A stretch of 64,000 nucleotides of DNA from Henricia sp. BOLD:AAB3569 (lineage: Eukaryota; Echinodermata; Asteroidea; Spinulosida; Echinasteridae), in assembly GCA_037783545.1 (NCBI GenBank), contig JBBELK010000296.1:186001-250000 (forward strand). Direction: 5' to 3'. The notes below the pieces were generated by a model. It did not search any database and was not told where the DNA came from. It worked only from the letters and a program-made list of their open reading frames with translations. Below, in pieces: positions 35,901 to 48,100 of the stretch (positions are counted from its first letter, which is position 1; the number at the start of each line of letters is the position of its first letter). The position numbers and the translations under genes were made by a program.

Positions 35901-38900
35901 AGCAATTTCCCGTTTAAACCGATCGAGTTATGGACGAAACTAGCAAAAACTCCCTGCCGGCACATTTTTTGCACAGGCATACGCCGCTTTCGATAAACAT
36001 TGCGTCTGAAGCGGTCGCTATTTTGGAACTGAAGGAATTTCCAGACAAACTTCAAATTTTGCCTGCTTAAACAACTCTATATCCCAAACGTGTTCTGCAA
36101 ATTTCAGCAATTTCCCGTTTAAACCGATCGAGTTATGGGCGAATCTAGCAAAAACTCCCTGCGGCACATTTTTTTGCACAAGCAGACGCTGCTTTCGGAA
36201 AACATTGCGTATGAAGTGGTCGCTATTTTGGAACTGAAGGAATTTCCAGACAAATTTCAAATTTTGCTTGCTTAAACAACTCTATATCCCAAACGTGTTC
36301 TGCAAATTTCAGCAATTTCCCGTTTAAACCGACCGAGTTATGGGCGAATCTAGTAAAAACTCCCTGCCGGCACATTTTTTGCACAAGCATACGCCGCTTT
36401 CGGGAAACATTGCGTCTGAAGCGTTCGCTATTTTGGAACTGAAGGAATTTCCAGACAAACTTCAAATTTGTCCTGCTTAAACAACTCTATATCCCAAACG
36501 TGTTCTGTAAATTTCAGCAATTTCCCGTTTAAACCGACCGAGTTATCGGCGAATCTAGCAAAAACTCCCTGCCGGCACATTTTTTGCACAAGCATACGCC
36601 GCTTTCGATAAACATTGCGTCTGAAGCGGTCGCTATTTTGAAACTGAAGGAATTTCCAGACAAACTTCAAATTTTGCCTGCTTAAACAACTCTATATCCC
36701 AAACGTGTTCTGCAAATTTCAGCAATTTCCCGTTTAAACCGATCGAGTTATGGACGAAACTAGCAAAAACTCCCTGCCGGCACATTTTTTGCACAGGCAT
36801 ACACCGCTTTCGATAAACATTGCGTCTGAAGCGGTCGCTATTTTGGAACTGAAGGCATTTCCAGACAAACTTCAAATTTTGCCTGCTTAAACAACTCTAT
36901 ATCCCAAACGTGTTCTGCAAATTTCAGCAATTTCCCGTTTAAACCGATCGAGTTATGGGCGAATCTAGCAAAAACTCCCTGCGGCACATTTTTTTGCACA
37001 AGCAGACGCTGCTTTCGGAAAACATTGCGTATGAAGTGGTCGCTATTTTGGAACTGAAGGAATTTCCAGACAAATTTCAAATTTTGCTTGCTTAAACAAC
37101 TCTATATCCCAAACGTGTTCTGCAAATTTCAGCAATTTCCCGTTTAAACCGACCGAGTTATGGGCGAATCTAGTAAAAACTCCCTGCCGGCACATTTTTT
37201 GCACAAGCATACGCCGCTTTCGGGAAACATTGCGTCTGAAGCGTTCGCTATTTTGGAACTGAAGGAATTTCCAGACAAACTTCAAATTTGTCCTGCTTAA
37301 ACAACTCTATATCCCAAACGTGTTCTGTAAATTTCAGCAATTTCCCGTTTAAACCGACCGAGTTATCGGCGAATCTAGCAAAAACTCCCTGCCGGCACAT
37401 TTTTTGCACAAGCATACGCCGCTTTCGATAAACATTGCGTCTGAAGCGGTCGCTATTTTGGAACTGAAGGAATTTCCAGACAAACTTCAAATTTGTCCTG
37501 CTTAAACAACTCTATATCCCAAACGTGTTCTGTAAATTTCAGCAATTTCCCGTTTAAACCGACCGAGTTATCGGCGAATCTAGCAAAAACTCCCTGCCGG
37601 CACATTTTTTGCACAAGCATACGCCGCTTTCGATAAACATTGCGTCTGAAGCGGTCGCTATTTTGGAACTGAAGGAATTTCCAGACAAACTTCAAATTTT
37701 TCCTGCTTAAACAACTCTATATCCCAAACGTGTTCTGCAAATTTCAGCAATTTCCCGTTTAAACCGATCGAGTTATGGACGAAACTAGCAAAAACTCCCT
37801 GCCGGCACATTTTTTGCACAGGCATACGCCGCTTTCGATAAACATTGCGTCTGAAGCGGTCGCTATTTTGGAACTGAAGGAATTTCCAGACAAACTTCAA
37901 ATTTTTCCTGCTTAAACAACTCTATATCCCAAACGTGTTCTGCAAATTTCAGCAATTTCCCGTTTAAACCGATCGAGTTATGGGCGAATCTAGCAAAAAC
38001 TCCCTGCGGCACATTTTTTTGCACAAGCAGACGCTGCTTTCGGAAAACATTGCGTATGAAGTGGTCGCTATTTTGGAACTGAAGGAATTTCCAGACAAAT
38101 TTCAAATTTTGCTTGCTTAAACAACTCTATATCCCAAACGTGTTCTGCAAATTTCAGCAATTTCCCGTTTAAACCGACCGAGTTATGGGCGAATCTAGTA
38201 AAAACTCCCTGCCGGCACATTTTTTGCACAAGCATACGCCGCTTTCGGGAAACATTGCGTCTGAAGCGTTCGCTATTTTGGAACTGAAGGAATTTCCAGA
38301 CAAACTTCAAATTTGTCCTGCTTAAACAACTCTATATCCCAAACGTGTTCTGTAAATTTCAGCAATTTCCCGTTTAAACCGACCGAGTTATCGGCGAATC
38401 TAGCAAAAACTCCCTGCCGGCACATTTTTTGCACAAGCATACGCCGCTTTCGATAAACATTGCGTCTGAAGCGGTCGCTATTTTGGAACTGAAGGAATTT
38501 CCAGACAAACTTCAAATTTTGCCTGCTTAAACAACTCTATATCCCAAACGTGTTCTGCAAATTTCAGCAATTTCCCGTTTAAACCGATCGAGTTATGGAC
38601 GAAACTAGCAAAAACTCCCTGCCGGCACATTTTTTGCACAGGCATACACCGCTTTTGATAAACATTGCGTCTGAAGCGGTCGCTATTTTGGAACTGAAGG
38701 AATTTCCAGACAAACTTCAAATTTTGCCTGCTTAAACAACTCTATATCCCAAACGTGTTCTGCAAATTTCAGCAATTTCCCGTTTAAACCGACCGAGTTA
38801 TGGGCGAATCTAGTAAAAACTCCCTGCCGGCACATTTTTTGCACAAGCATACGCCGCTTTCGGGAAACATTGCGTCTGAAGCGTTCGCTATTTTGGAACT

Positions 38901-40595
38901 GAAGGAATTTCCAGACAAACTTCAAATTTGTCCTGCTTAAACAACTCTATATCCCAAACGTGTTCTGTAAATTTCAGCAATTTCCCGTTTAAACCGACCG
39001 AGTTATCGCCGAATCTAGCAAAATATCCCTGCCGGCACAGTTTTCGCACAAACAGACGCCGCATTCGGAAAACATTGCGTATGAAGTGGTCGCTATTTTG
39101 GAACTGAAGGAATTTCCAGACAAACTTCAAATTTTGCCTGCTTAAACAACTCTATATCCCAAACGTGTTCTGCAAATTTCAGCAATTTCCCGTTTAAACC
39201 GATCGAGTTATGGACGAAACTAGCAAAAACTCCCTGCCGGCACATTTTTTGCACAGGCATACGCCGCTTTCGATAAACATTGCGTCTGAAGCGGTCGCTA
39301 TTTTGGAACTGAAGGAATTTCCAGACAAACTTCAAATTTTGCCTGCTTAAACAACTCTATATCCCAAACGTGTTCTGCAAATTTCAGCAATTTCCCGTTT
39401 AAACCGATCGAGTTATGGGCGAATCTAGCAAAAACTCCCTGCGGCACATTTTTTTGCACAAGCAGACGCTGCTTTCGGAAAACATTGCGTATGAAGTGGT
39501 CGCTATTTTGGAACTGAAGGAATTTCCAGACAACTTTCAAATTTTGCTTGCTTAAACAACTCTATATCCCAAACGTGTTCTGCAAATTTCAGCAATTTCC
39601 CGTTTAAACCGACCGAGTTATCGGCGAATCTAGCAAAAACTCCCTGCCGGCACATTTTTTGCACAAGCATACGCCGCTTTCGATAAACATTGCGTCTGAA
39701 GCGGTCGCTATTTTGGAACTGAAGGAATTTCCAGACAAACTTCAAATTTTTCCTGCTTAAACAACTCTATATCCCAAACGTGTTCTGCAAATTTCAGCAA
39801 TTTCCCGTTTAAACCGACCGAGTTATCGCCGAATCTAGCAAAATATCCCTGCCGGCACAGTTTTCGCACAAACAGACGCCGCATTCGGAAAACATTGCGT
39901 ATGAAGTGGTCGCTATTTTGGAACTGAAGGAATTTCCAGACAAACTTCAAATTTTGCCTGCTTAAACAACTCTATATCCCAAACGTGTTCTGCAAATTTC
40001 AGCAATTTCCCGTTTAAACCGATCGAGTTATGGACGAAACTAGCAAAAACTCCCTGCCGGCACATTTTTTGCACAGGCATACGCCGCTTTCGATAAACAT
40101 TGCGTCTGAAGCGGTCGCTATTTTGGAACTGAAGGAATTTCCAGACAAACTTCAAATTTTGCCTGCTTAAACAACTCTATATCCCAAACGTGTTCTGCAA
40201 ATTTCAGCAATTTCCCGTTTAAACCGATCGAGTTATGGGCGAATCTAGCAAAAACTCCCTGCGGCACATTTTTTTGCACAAGCAGACGCTGCTTTCGGAA
40301 AACATTGCGTATGAAGTGGTCGCTATTTTGGAACTGAAGGAATTTCCAGACAAATTTCAAATTTTGCTTGCTTAAACAACTCTATATCCCAAACGTGTTC
40401 TGTAAATTTCAGCAATTTCCCGTTTAAACCGACCGAGTTATCGCCGAATCTAGCAAAATATCCCTGCCGGCACAGTTTTCGCACAAACAGACGCCGCATT
40501 CGGAAAACATTGCGTATGAAGTGGTCGCTATTTTGGAACTGAAGGAATTTCCAGACAAACTTCAAATTTTTCCTGCTTAAACAACTCTATATCCC
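29936..40595. repeat. 10.7 kb large-scale repeat, copy 1
   Basis: Order is B* C D D' C' D chimera D A D A E D A, then repeated B C D A tetramers with one D/A chimera at 35676, an A-A doublet at 37316-37725, and ending B D E B C A E B C E (52 monomers). The same order with the same rare marks occurs at 45314-56179. Linked marks include tattccaaac (33211), a T5 run (33506-33510), attttgaaac (36641) and gacaactttc near 39535. The offset is 15378 bp, becoming 15379 after a T insertion in copy 2 and 15584 after 38.7 kb, where this copy lacks one C monomer. Confidence 0.9.
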
Positions 40596-41210
40596 AAACG
40601 TGTTCTGCAAATTTCAGCAATTTCCCGTTTAAACCGACCGAGTTATGGGCGAATCTAGTAAAAACTCCCTGCCGGCACATTTTTTGCACAAGCATACGCC
40701 GCTTTCGGGAAACATTGCGTCTGAAGCGTTCGCTATTTTGGAACTGAAGGAATTTCCAGACAAACTTCAAATTTGTCCTGCTTAAACAACTCTATATCCC
40801 AAACGTGTTCTGTAAATTTCAGCAATTTCCCGTTTAAACCGACCGAGTTATCGGCGAATCTAGCAAAAACTCCCTGCCGGCACATTTTTTGCACAAGCAT
40901 ACGCCGCTTTCGATAAACATTGCGTCTGAAGCGGTCGCAATTTTGGAACTGAAGGAATTTCCAGACAAACTTCAAATTTTTCCTGCTTAAACAACTCTAT
41001 ATCCCAAACGTGTTCTGCAAATTTCAGCAATTTCCCGTTTAAACCGATCGAGTTATGGGCGAATCTAGCAAAAACTCCCTGCGGCACATTTTTTTGCACA
41101 AGCAGACGCTGCTTTCGGAAAACATTGCGTATGAAGTGGTCGCTATTTTGGAACTGAAGGAATTTCCAGACAAATTTCAAATTTTGCTTGCTTAAACAAC
41201 TCTATATTCC

Positions 41211-44200
41211 AAACGTGTTCTGCAAATTTCAGCAATTTCCCGTTTAAACCGACCGAGTTATGGGCGAATCTAGTAAAAACTCCCTGCCGGCACATTTTTT
41301 TGCACAAGCATACGCCGCTTTCGGGAAACATTGCGTCTGAAGCGTTCGCTATTTTGGAACTGAAGGAATTTCCAGACAAACTTCAAATTTGTCCTGCTTA
41401 AACAACTCTATATCCCAAACGTGTTCTGTAAATTTCAGCAATTTCCCGTTTAAAACCGACCGAGTTATCGGCGAATCTAGCAAAAACTCCCTGCCGGCAC
41501 ATTTTTGCACAAGCATACGCCGCTTTCGATAAACATTGCGTCTGAAGCGGTCGCTATTTTGGAACTGAAGGAATTTCCAGACAAACTTCAAATTTTTCCT
41601 GCTTAAACAACTCTATATCCCAAACGTGTTCTGCAAATTTCAGCAATTTCCCGTTTAAAACCGATCGAGTTATGGACGAAACTAGCAAAAACTCCCTGCC
41701 GGCACATTTTTTGCACAGGCATACGCCGCTTTCGATAAACATTGCGTCTGAAGCGGTCGCTATTTTGGAACTGAAGGAATTTCCAGACAAACTTCAAATT
41801 TTGCCTGCTTAAACAACTCTATATCCCAAACGTGTTCTGCAAATTTCAGCAATTTCCCGTTTAAACCGATCGAGTTATGGGCGAATCTAGCAAAAACTCC
41901 CTGCGGCACATTTTTTTGCACAAGCAGACGCTGCTTTCGGAAAACATTGCGTATGAAGTGGTCGCTATTTTGGAACTGAAGGAATTTCCAGACAAATTTC
42001 AAATTTTGCTTGCTTAAACAACTCTATATCCCAAACGTGTTCTGCAAATTTCAGCAATTTCCCGTTTAAACCGACCGAGTTATGGGCGAATCTAGTAAAA
42101 ACTCCCTGCCGGCACATTTTTTGCACAAGCATACGCCGCTTTCGGGATACATTGCGTCTGAAGCGTTCGCTATTTTGGAACTGAAGGAATTTCCAGACAA
42201 ACTTCAAATTTGTCCTGCTTAAACAACTCTATATCCCAAACGTGTTCTGTAAATTTCAGCAATTTCCCGTTTAAACCGACCGAGTTATCGGCGAATCTAG
42301 CAAAAACTCCCTGCCGGCACATTTTTTGCACAAGCATACGCCGCTTTCGATAAACATTGCGTCTGAAGCGGTCGCTATTTTGGAACTGAAGGAATTTCCA
42401 GACAAACTTCAAATTTTGCCTGCTTAAACAACTCTATATCCCAAACGTGTTCTGCAAATTTCAGCAATTTCCCGTTTAAACCGATCGAGTTATGGACGAA
42501 ACTAGCAAAAACTCCCTGCCGGCACATTTTTTGCACTTTCGATAAACATTGCGTCTGAAGCGGTCGCTATTTTGGAACTGAAGGCATTTCCAGACAAACT
42601 TCAAATTTTGCCTGCTTAAACAACTCTATATCCCAAACGTGTTCTGCAAATTTCAGCAATTTCCCGTTTAAAACCGATCGAGTTATGGGCGAATCTAGCA
42701 AAAACTCCCTGCGGCACATTTTTTTGCACAAGCAGACGCTGCTTTCGGAAAACATTGCGTATGAAGTGGTCGCTATTTTGGAACTGAAGGAATTTCCAGA
42801 CAAATTTCAAATTTTGCTTGCTTAAACAACTCTATATCCCAAACGTGTTCTGCAAATTTCTGCAATTTCCCGTTTAAAAACCGACCGAGTTATGGGCGAA
42901 TCTAGTAAAAACTCCCTGCCGGCACATTTTTTGCACAAGCATTACGCCGCTTTCGATAAACATTGCGTCTGAAGCGGTCGCTATTTTGGAACTGAAGGAA
43001 TTTCCAGACAAACTTCCAATTTTTCCTGCTTAAACAACTCTATATCCCCAAACGTGTTCTGCAAATTTCAGCAATTTCCCGTTTAAAACCGATCGAGTTA
43101 TGGACGAAACTAGCAAAAACTCCCTGCCGGCACATTTTTTGCACAGGCATACGCCGCTTTCGATAAACATTGCGTCTGAAGCGGTCGCTATTTTGGAACT
43201 GAAGGAATTTCCAGACAAACTTCAAATTTTGCCTGCTTAAACAACTCTATATCCCAAACGTGTTCTGCAAATTTCAGCAATTTCCCGTTTAAACCGACCG
43301 AGTTATCGGCCGAATCTAGCAAAATATCCCTGCCGGCACAGTTTTCGCACAAACAGACGCCGCATTCGAAAACATTGCGTATGAAGTGGTCGCTATTTTG
43401 GAACTGAAGGAATTTCCAGACAAACTTCAAATTTTGCCTGCTTAAACAACTCTATATCCCATAACGTGTTCTGCAAATTTCAGCAATTTCCCGTTTAAAC
43501 TGATCGAGTTATGGACGAAACTAGCAAAAACTCCCTGCCGGCACATTTTTTGCACAGGCATACGCCGCTTTCGATAAACATTGCGTCTGAAGCGGTCGCT
43601 ATTTTGGAACTGAAGGAATTTCCAGACAAACTTCAAATTTTTCCTGCTTAAACAACTCTATATCCCAAACGTGTTCTGCAAATTTCAGCAATTTCCCGTT
43701 TAAACCGATCGAGTTATGGGCGAATCTAGCAAAAACTCCCTGCGGCAGACATTTTTTTGCACAAGCAGACGCTGCTTTCGAAAACATTGCGTATGAAGTG
43801 GTCGCTATTTTGGAACTGAAGGAATTTCCAGACAAATTTCAAATTTTGCTTGCTTAAACAACTCTATATCCCAAACGTGTTCTGCAAATTTCAGCAATTT
43901 CCCGTTTAAACCGACCGAGTTATGGCGAATCTAGTAAAAACTCCCTGCCGGCACATTTTTTGCACAAGCATACGCCGCTTTCGGGAAACATTGCGTCTGA
44001 AGCGTTCGCTATTTTGGAACTGAAGGAATTTCCAGACAAACTTCAAATTTTTCCTGCTTAAACAACTCTATATCCCAAACGTGTTCTGCAAATTTCAGCA
44101 ATTTCCCGTTTAAAAAACCGACCGAGTTATGGGCGAATCTAGTAAAAACTCCCTGCCGGCACATTTTTTGCACAAGCATACGCCGCTTTCAGGAAACATT

Positions 44201-45108
44201 GCGTCTGAAGCGGTCGCTATTTTGGAACTGAAGGAATTTCCAGACAAATTTCAAATTTTGCCTGCTTAAACAACTCTATATCCCAAACGTGTTCTGCAAA
44301 TTTCAGCAATTTCCCGTTTAAACCGATCGAGTTATGGGCGAATCTAGCAAAAACTCCCTGCGGCACATTTGTTTGCACAAACAGACGCCGCTTTCGGAAA
44401 CAATGCGTATAAAGTGGTCGCTATTTTGGAACTGAAGGAATTTCCAGACAAATTTCAAATTTTGCTTGCTTAAACAACTCTATATCCCAAACGTGTTCTG
44501 CAAATTTCAGCAATTTCCCGTTTAAAACCGACCGAGTTATGGGCGAATCTAGTAAAAACTCCCTGCCGGCACATTTTTTGCACAAGCATACGCCGCTTTC
44601 GGGAAACATTGCGTCTGAAGCGTTCGCTATTTTGGAACTGAAGGAATTTCCAGACAAACTTCAAATTTTGTCCTGCTTAAACAACTCTATATCCCAAACG
44701 TGTTCTGCAAATTTCAGCAATTTCCCGTTAAAAACCGACCGAGTTATGGGACGAAACTAGCAAAAACTCCCTGCCGGCACATTTTTTGCACAGGCAGACG
44801 CTGCTTTCGGAAAACATTGCGTATGAAGTGGTCGCTATTTTGGAACTGAAGGAATTTCCAGACAAATTTCAAATTTTGCTTGCTTAAACAACTCTATATC
44901 CCAAACGTGTTCTGCAAATTTCAGCAATTTCCCGTTTAAACCGACGAGTTATGGGCGAATCTAGTAAAAACTCCCTGCCGGCACATTTTTTTGCACGAAG
45001 CATACGCCGCTTTCGGGAAACATTGCGTCTGAAGCGTTCGCTATTTTGGAACTGAAGGAATTTCCAGACAAACTTCAAATTTGTCCTGCTTAAACAACTC
45101 TATATCCC
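41211..45108. other. Indel-rich patch, probable unpolished sequence
   Basis: About 24 small indels fall in 3.9 kb, against six single-base slips plus the inherited B* insertion in the other 60 kb. Monomer lengths here are 206, 205, 206, 205, 205, 205, 192, 206, 209, 206, 205, 206, 206, 204, 208, 204, 207, 207 and 206. Examples are extra A in gtttaaaacc (about 41455, 41659, 42671, 43087, 44527), five A at about 42878, six A at about 44115, extra C in atccccaaac (43050), atcggccgaatc (43311), ggcagacattt (43747), missing G in tatggcgaat (43925), and cacgaagc (44997). Substitutions are few. Each indel is private to this copy. The profile is that of uncorrected long-read sequence or a gap-fill. 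Real decay would be expected to bring substitutions too. Confidence 0.8.
42443..42634. repeat. Family B monomer with 13-base deletion (192 bp)
   Basis: The segment between ttttttgcac and tttcgataaac has lost 13 bases that carry the aggcatac part of the monomer. The join lies near 42536-42537, and one shared C at the break leaves its exact position ambiguous. It is the only deletion longer than one base in the window. It sits inside the indel-rich patch, so it may be a sequencing or consensus error. Confidence 0.75.
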
Positions 45109-48100
45109 AAACGTGTTCTGTAAATTTCAGCAATTTCCCGTTTAAACCGACCGAGTTATCGGCGAATCTAGCAAAAACTCCCTGCCGGCACATTTTTTGC
45201 ACAAGCATACGCCGCTTTCGATAAACATTGCGTCTGAAGCGGTCGCTATTTTGGAACTGAAGGAATTTCCAGACAAACTTCAAATTTTGCCTGCTTAAAC
45301 AACTCTATATCCCATAACGTGTTCTGCAAATTTCAGCAATTTCCCGTTTAAACTGATCGAGTTATGGACGAAACTAGCAAAAACTCCCTGCCGGCACATT
45401 TTTTGCACAGGCATACGCCGCTTTCGATAAACATTGCGTCTGAAGCGGTCGCTATTTTGGAACTGAAGGAATTTCCAGACAAACTTCAAATTTTTCCTGC
45501 TTAAACAACTCTATATCCCAAACGTGTTCTGCAAATTTCAGCAATTTCCCGTTTAAACCGATCGAGTTATGGGCGAATCTAGCAAAAACTCCCTGCGGCA
45601 CATTTTTTTGCACAAGCAGACGCTGCTTTCGGAAAACATTGCGTATGAAGTGGTCGCTATTTTGGAACTGAAGGAATTTCCAGACAAATTTCAAATTTTG
45701 CTTGCTTAAACAACTCTATATCCCAAACGTGTTCTGCAAATTTCAGCAATTTCCCGTTTAAACCGACCGAGTTATGGGCGAATCTAGTAAAAACTCCCTG
45801 CCGGCACATTTTTTGCACAAGCATACGCCGCTTTCGGGAAACATTGCGTCTGAAGCGTTCGCTATTTTGGAACTGAAGGAATTTCCAGACAAACTTCAAA
45901 TTTTTCCTGCTTAAACAACTCTATATCCCAAACGTGTTCTGCAAATTTCAGCAATTTCCCGTTTAAACCGACCGAGTTATGGGCGAATCTAGTAAAAACT
46001 CCCTGCCGGCACATTTTTTGCACAAGCATACGCCGCTTTCAGGAAACATTGCGTCTGAAGCGGTCGCTATTTTGGAACTGAAGGAATTTCCAGACAAATT
46101 TCAAATTTTGCCTGCTTAAACAACTCTATATCCCAAACGTGTTCTGCAAATTTCAGCAATTTCCCGTTTAAACCGATCGAGTTATGGGCGAATCTAGCAA
46201 AAACTCCCTGCGGCACATTTGTTTGCACAAACAGACGCCGCTTTCGGAAAACAATGCGTATAAAGTGGTCGCTATTTTGGAACTGAAGGAATTTCCAGAC
46301 AAATTTCAAATTTTGCTTGCTTAAACAACTCTATATCCCAAACGTGTTCTGCAAATTTCAGCAATTTCCCGTTTAAACCGACCGAGTTATGGGCGAATCT
46401 AGTAAAAACTCCCTGCCGGCACATTTTTTGCACAAGCATACGCCGCTTTCGGGAAACATTGCGTCTGAAGCGTTCGCTATTTTGGAACTGAAGGAATTTC
46501 CAGACAAACTTCAAATTTGTCCTGCTTAAACAACTCTATATCCCAAACGTGTTCTGCAAATTTCAGCAATTTCCCGTTAAAACCGACCGAGTTATGGACG
46601 AAACTAGCAAAAACTCCCTGCCGGCACATTTTTTGCACAGGCAGACGCTGCTTTCGGAAAACATTGCGTATGAAGTGGTCGCTATTTTGGAACTGAAGGA
46701 ATTTCCAGACAAATTTCAAATTTTGCTTGCTTAAACAACTCTATATCCCAAACGTGTTCTGCAAATTTCAGCAATTTCCCGTTTAAACCGACCGAGTTAT
46801 GGGCGAATCTAGTAAAAACTCCCTGCCGGCACATTTTTTGCACAAGCATACGCCGCTTTCGGGAAACATTGCGTCTGAAGCGTTCGCTATTTTGGAACTG
46901 AAGGAATTTCCAGACAAACTTCAAATTTGTCCTGCTTAAACAACTCTATATCCCAAACGTGTTCTGTAAATTTCAGCAATTTCCCGTTTAAACCGACCGA
47001 GTTATCGGCGAATCTAGCAAAAACTCCCTGCCGGCACATTTTTTTGCACAAGCATACGCCGCTTTCGATAAACATTGCGTCTGAAGCGGTCGCTATTTTG
47101 GAACTGAAGGAATTTCCAGACAAACTTCAAATTTTTCCTGCTTAAACAACTCTATATCCCAAACGTGTTCTGCAAATTTCAGCAATTTCCCGTTTAAACC
47201 GACCGAGTTATGGGCGAATCTAGTAAAAACTCCCTGCCGGCACATTTTTTGCACAAGCATACGCCGCTTTCGGGAAACATTGCGTCTGAAGCGTTCGCTA
47301 TTTTGGAACTGAAGGAATTTCCAGACAAACTTCAAATTTGTCCTGCTTAAACAACTCTATATCCCAAACGTGTTCTGTAAATTTCAGCAATTTCCCGTTT
47401 AAACCGACCGAGTTATCGGCGAATCTAGCAAAAACTCCCTGCCGGCACATTTTTTGCACAAGCATACGCCGCTTTCGATAAACATTGCGTCTGAAGCGGT
47501 CGCTATTTTGGAACTGAAGGAATTTCCAGACAAACTTCAAATTTTTCCTGCTTAAACAACTCTATATCCCAAACGTGTTCTGCAAATTTCAGCAATTTCC
47601 CGTTTAAACCGACCGAGTTATCGCCGAATCTAGCAAAATATCCCTGCCGGCACAGTTTTCGCACAAACAGACGCCGCATTCGGAAAACATTGCGTATGAA
47701 GTGGTCGCTATTTTGGAACTGAAGGAATTTCCAGACAAATTTCAAATTTTGCTTGCTTAAACAACTCTATATCCCAAACGTGTTCTGCAAATTTCAGCAA
47801 TTTCCCGTTTAAACCGACCGAGTTATGGGCGAATCTAGTAAAAACTCCCTGCCGGCACATTTTTTGCACAAGCATACGCCGCTTTCGGGAAACATTGCGT
47901 CTGAAGCGTTCGCTATTTTGGAACTGAAGGAATTTCCAGACAAACTTCAAATTTGTCCTGCTTAAACAACTCTATATCCCAAACGTGTTCTGTAAATTTC
48001 AGCAATTTCCCGTTTAAACCGACCGAGTTATCGGCGAATCTAGCAAAAACTCCCTGCCGGCACATTTTTTGCACAAGCATACGCCGCTTTCGATAAACAT

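Larger units (their letters stand above)
40596..45108. repeat. Copy of 27.3-31.6 kb, right part damaged
   Basis: Order is D A C D A B C D A B C D/A-chimera B E B* C D D' C' D B/C-chimera D (22 monomers, followed by an A at 45109). It follows 27271-31576 at an initial offset of 13325 bp, with one extra A at 41417. The first three monomers (40596-41210) are clean. From 41211 rightwards nearly every monomer has an insertion or deletion, described in its own entry. The order B*-C-D-D'-C'-D-chimera-D-A is then immediately repeated from 45314. Confidence 0.85.

Noticed and set aside
41211..45108. Genuine degenerate array edge or site of rapid mutation
   Set aside because: Provisionally set aside: the changes are almost all private indels with few substitutions, they end abruptly at clean array on both sides, and monomer order is intact. 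That fits sequence error better than age.
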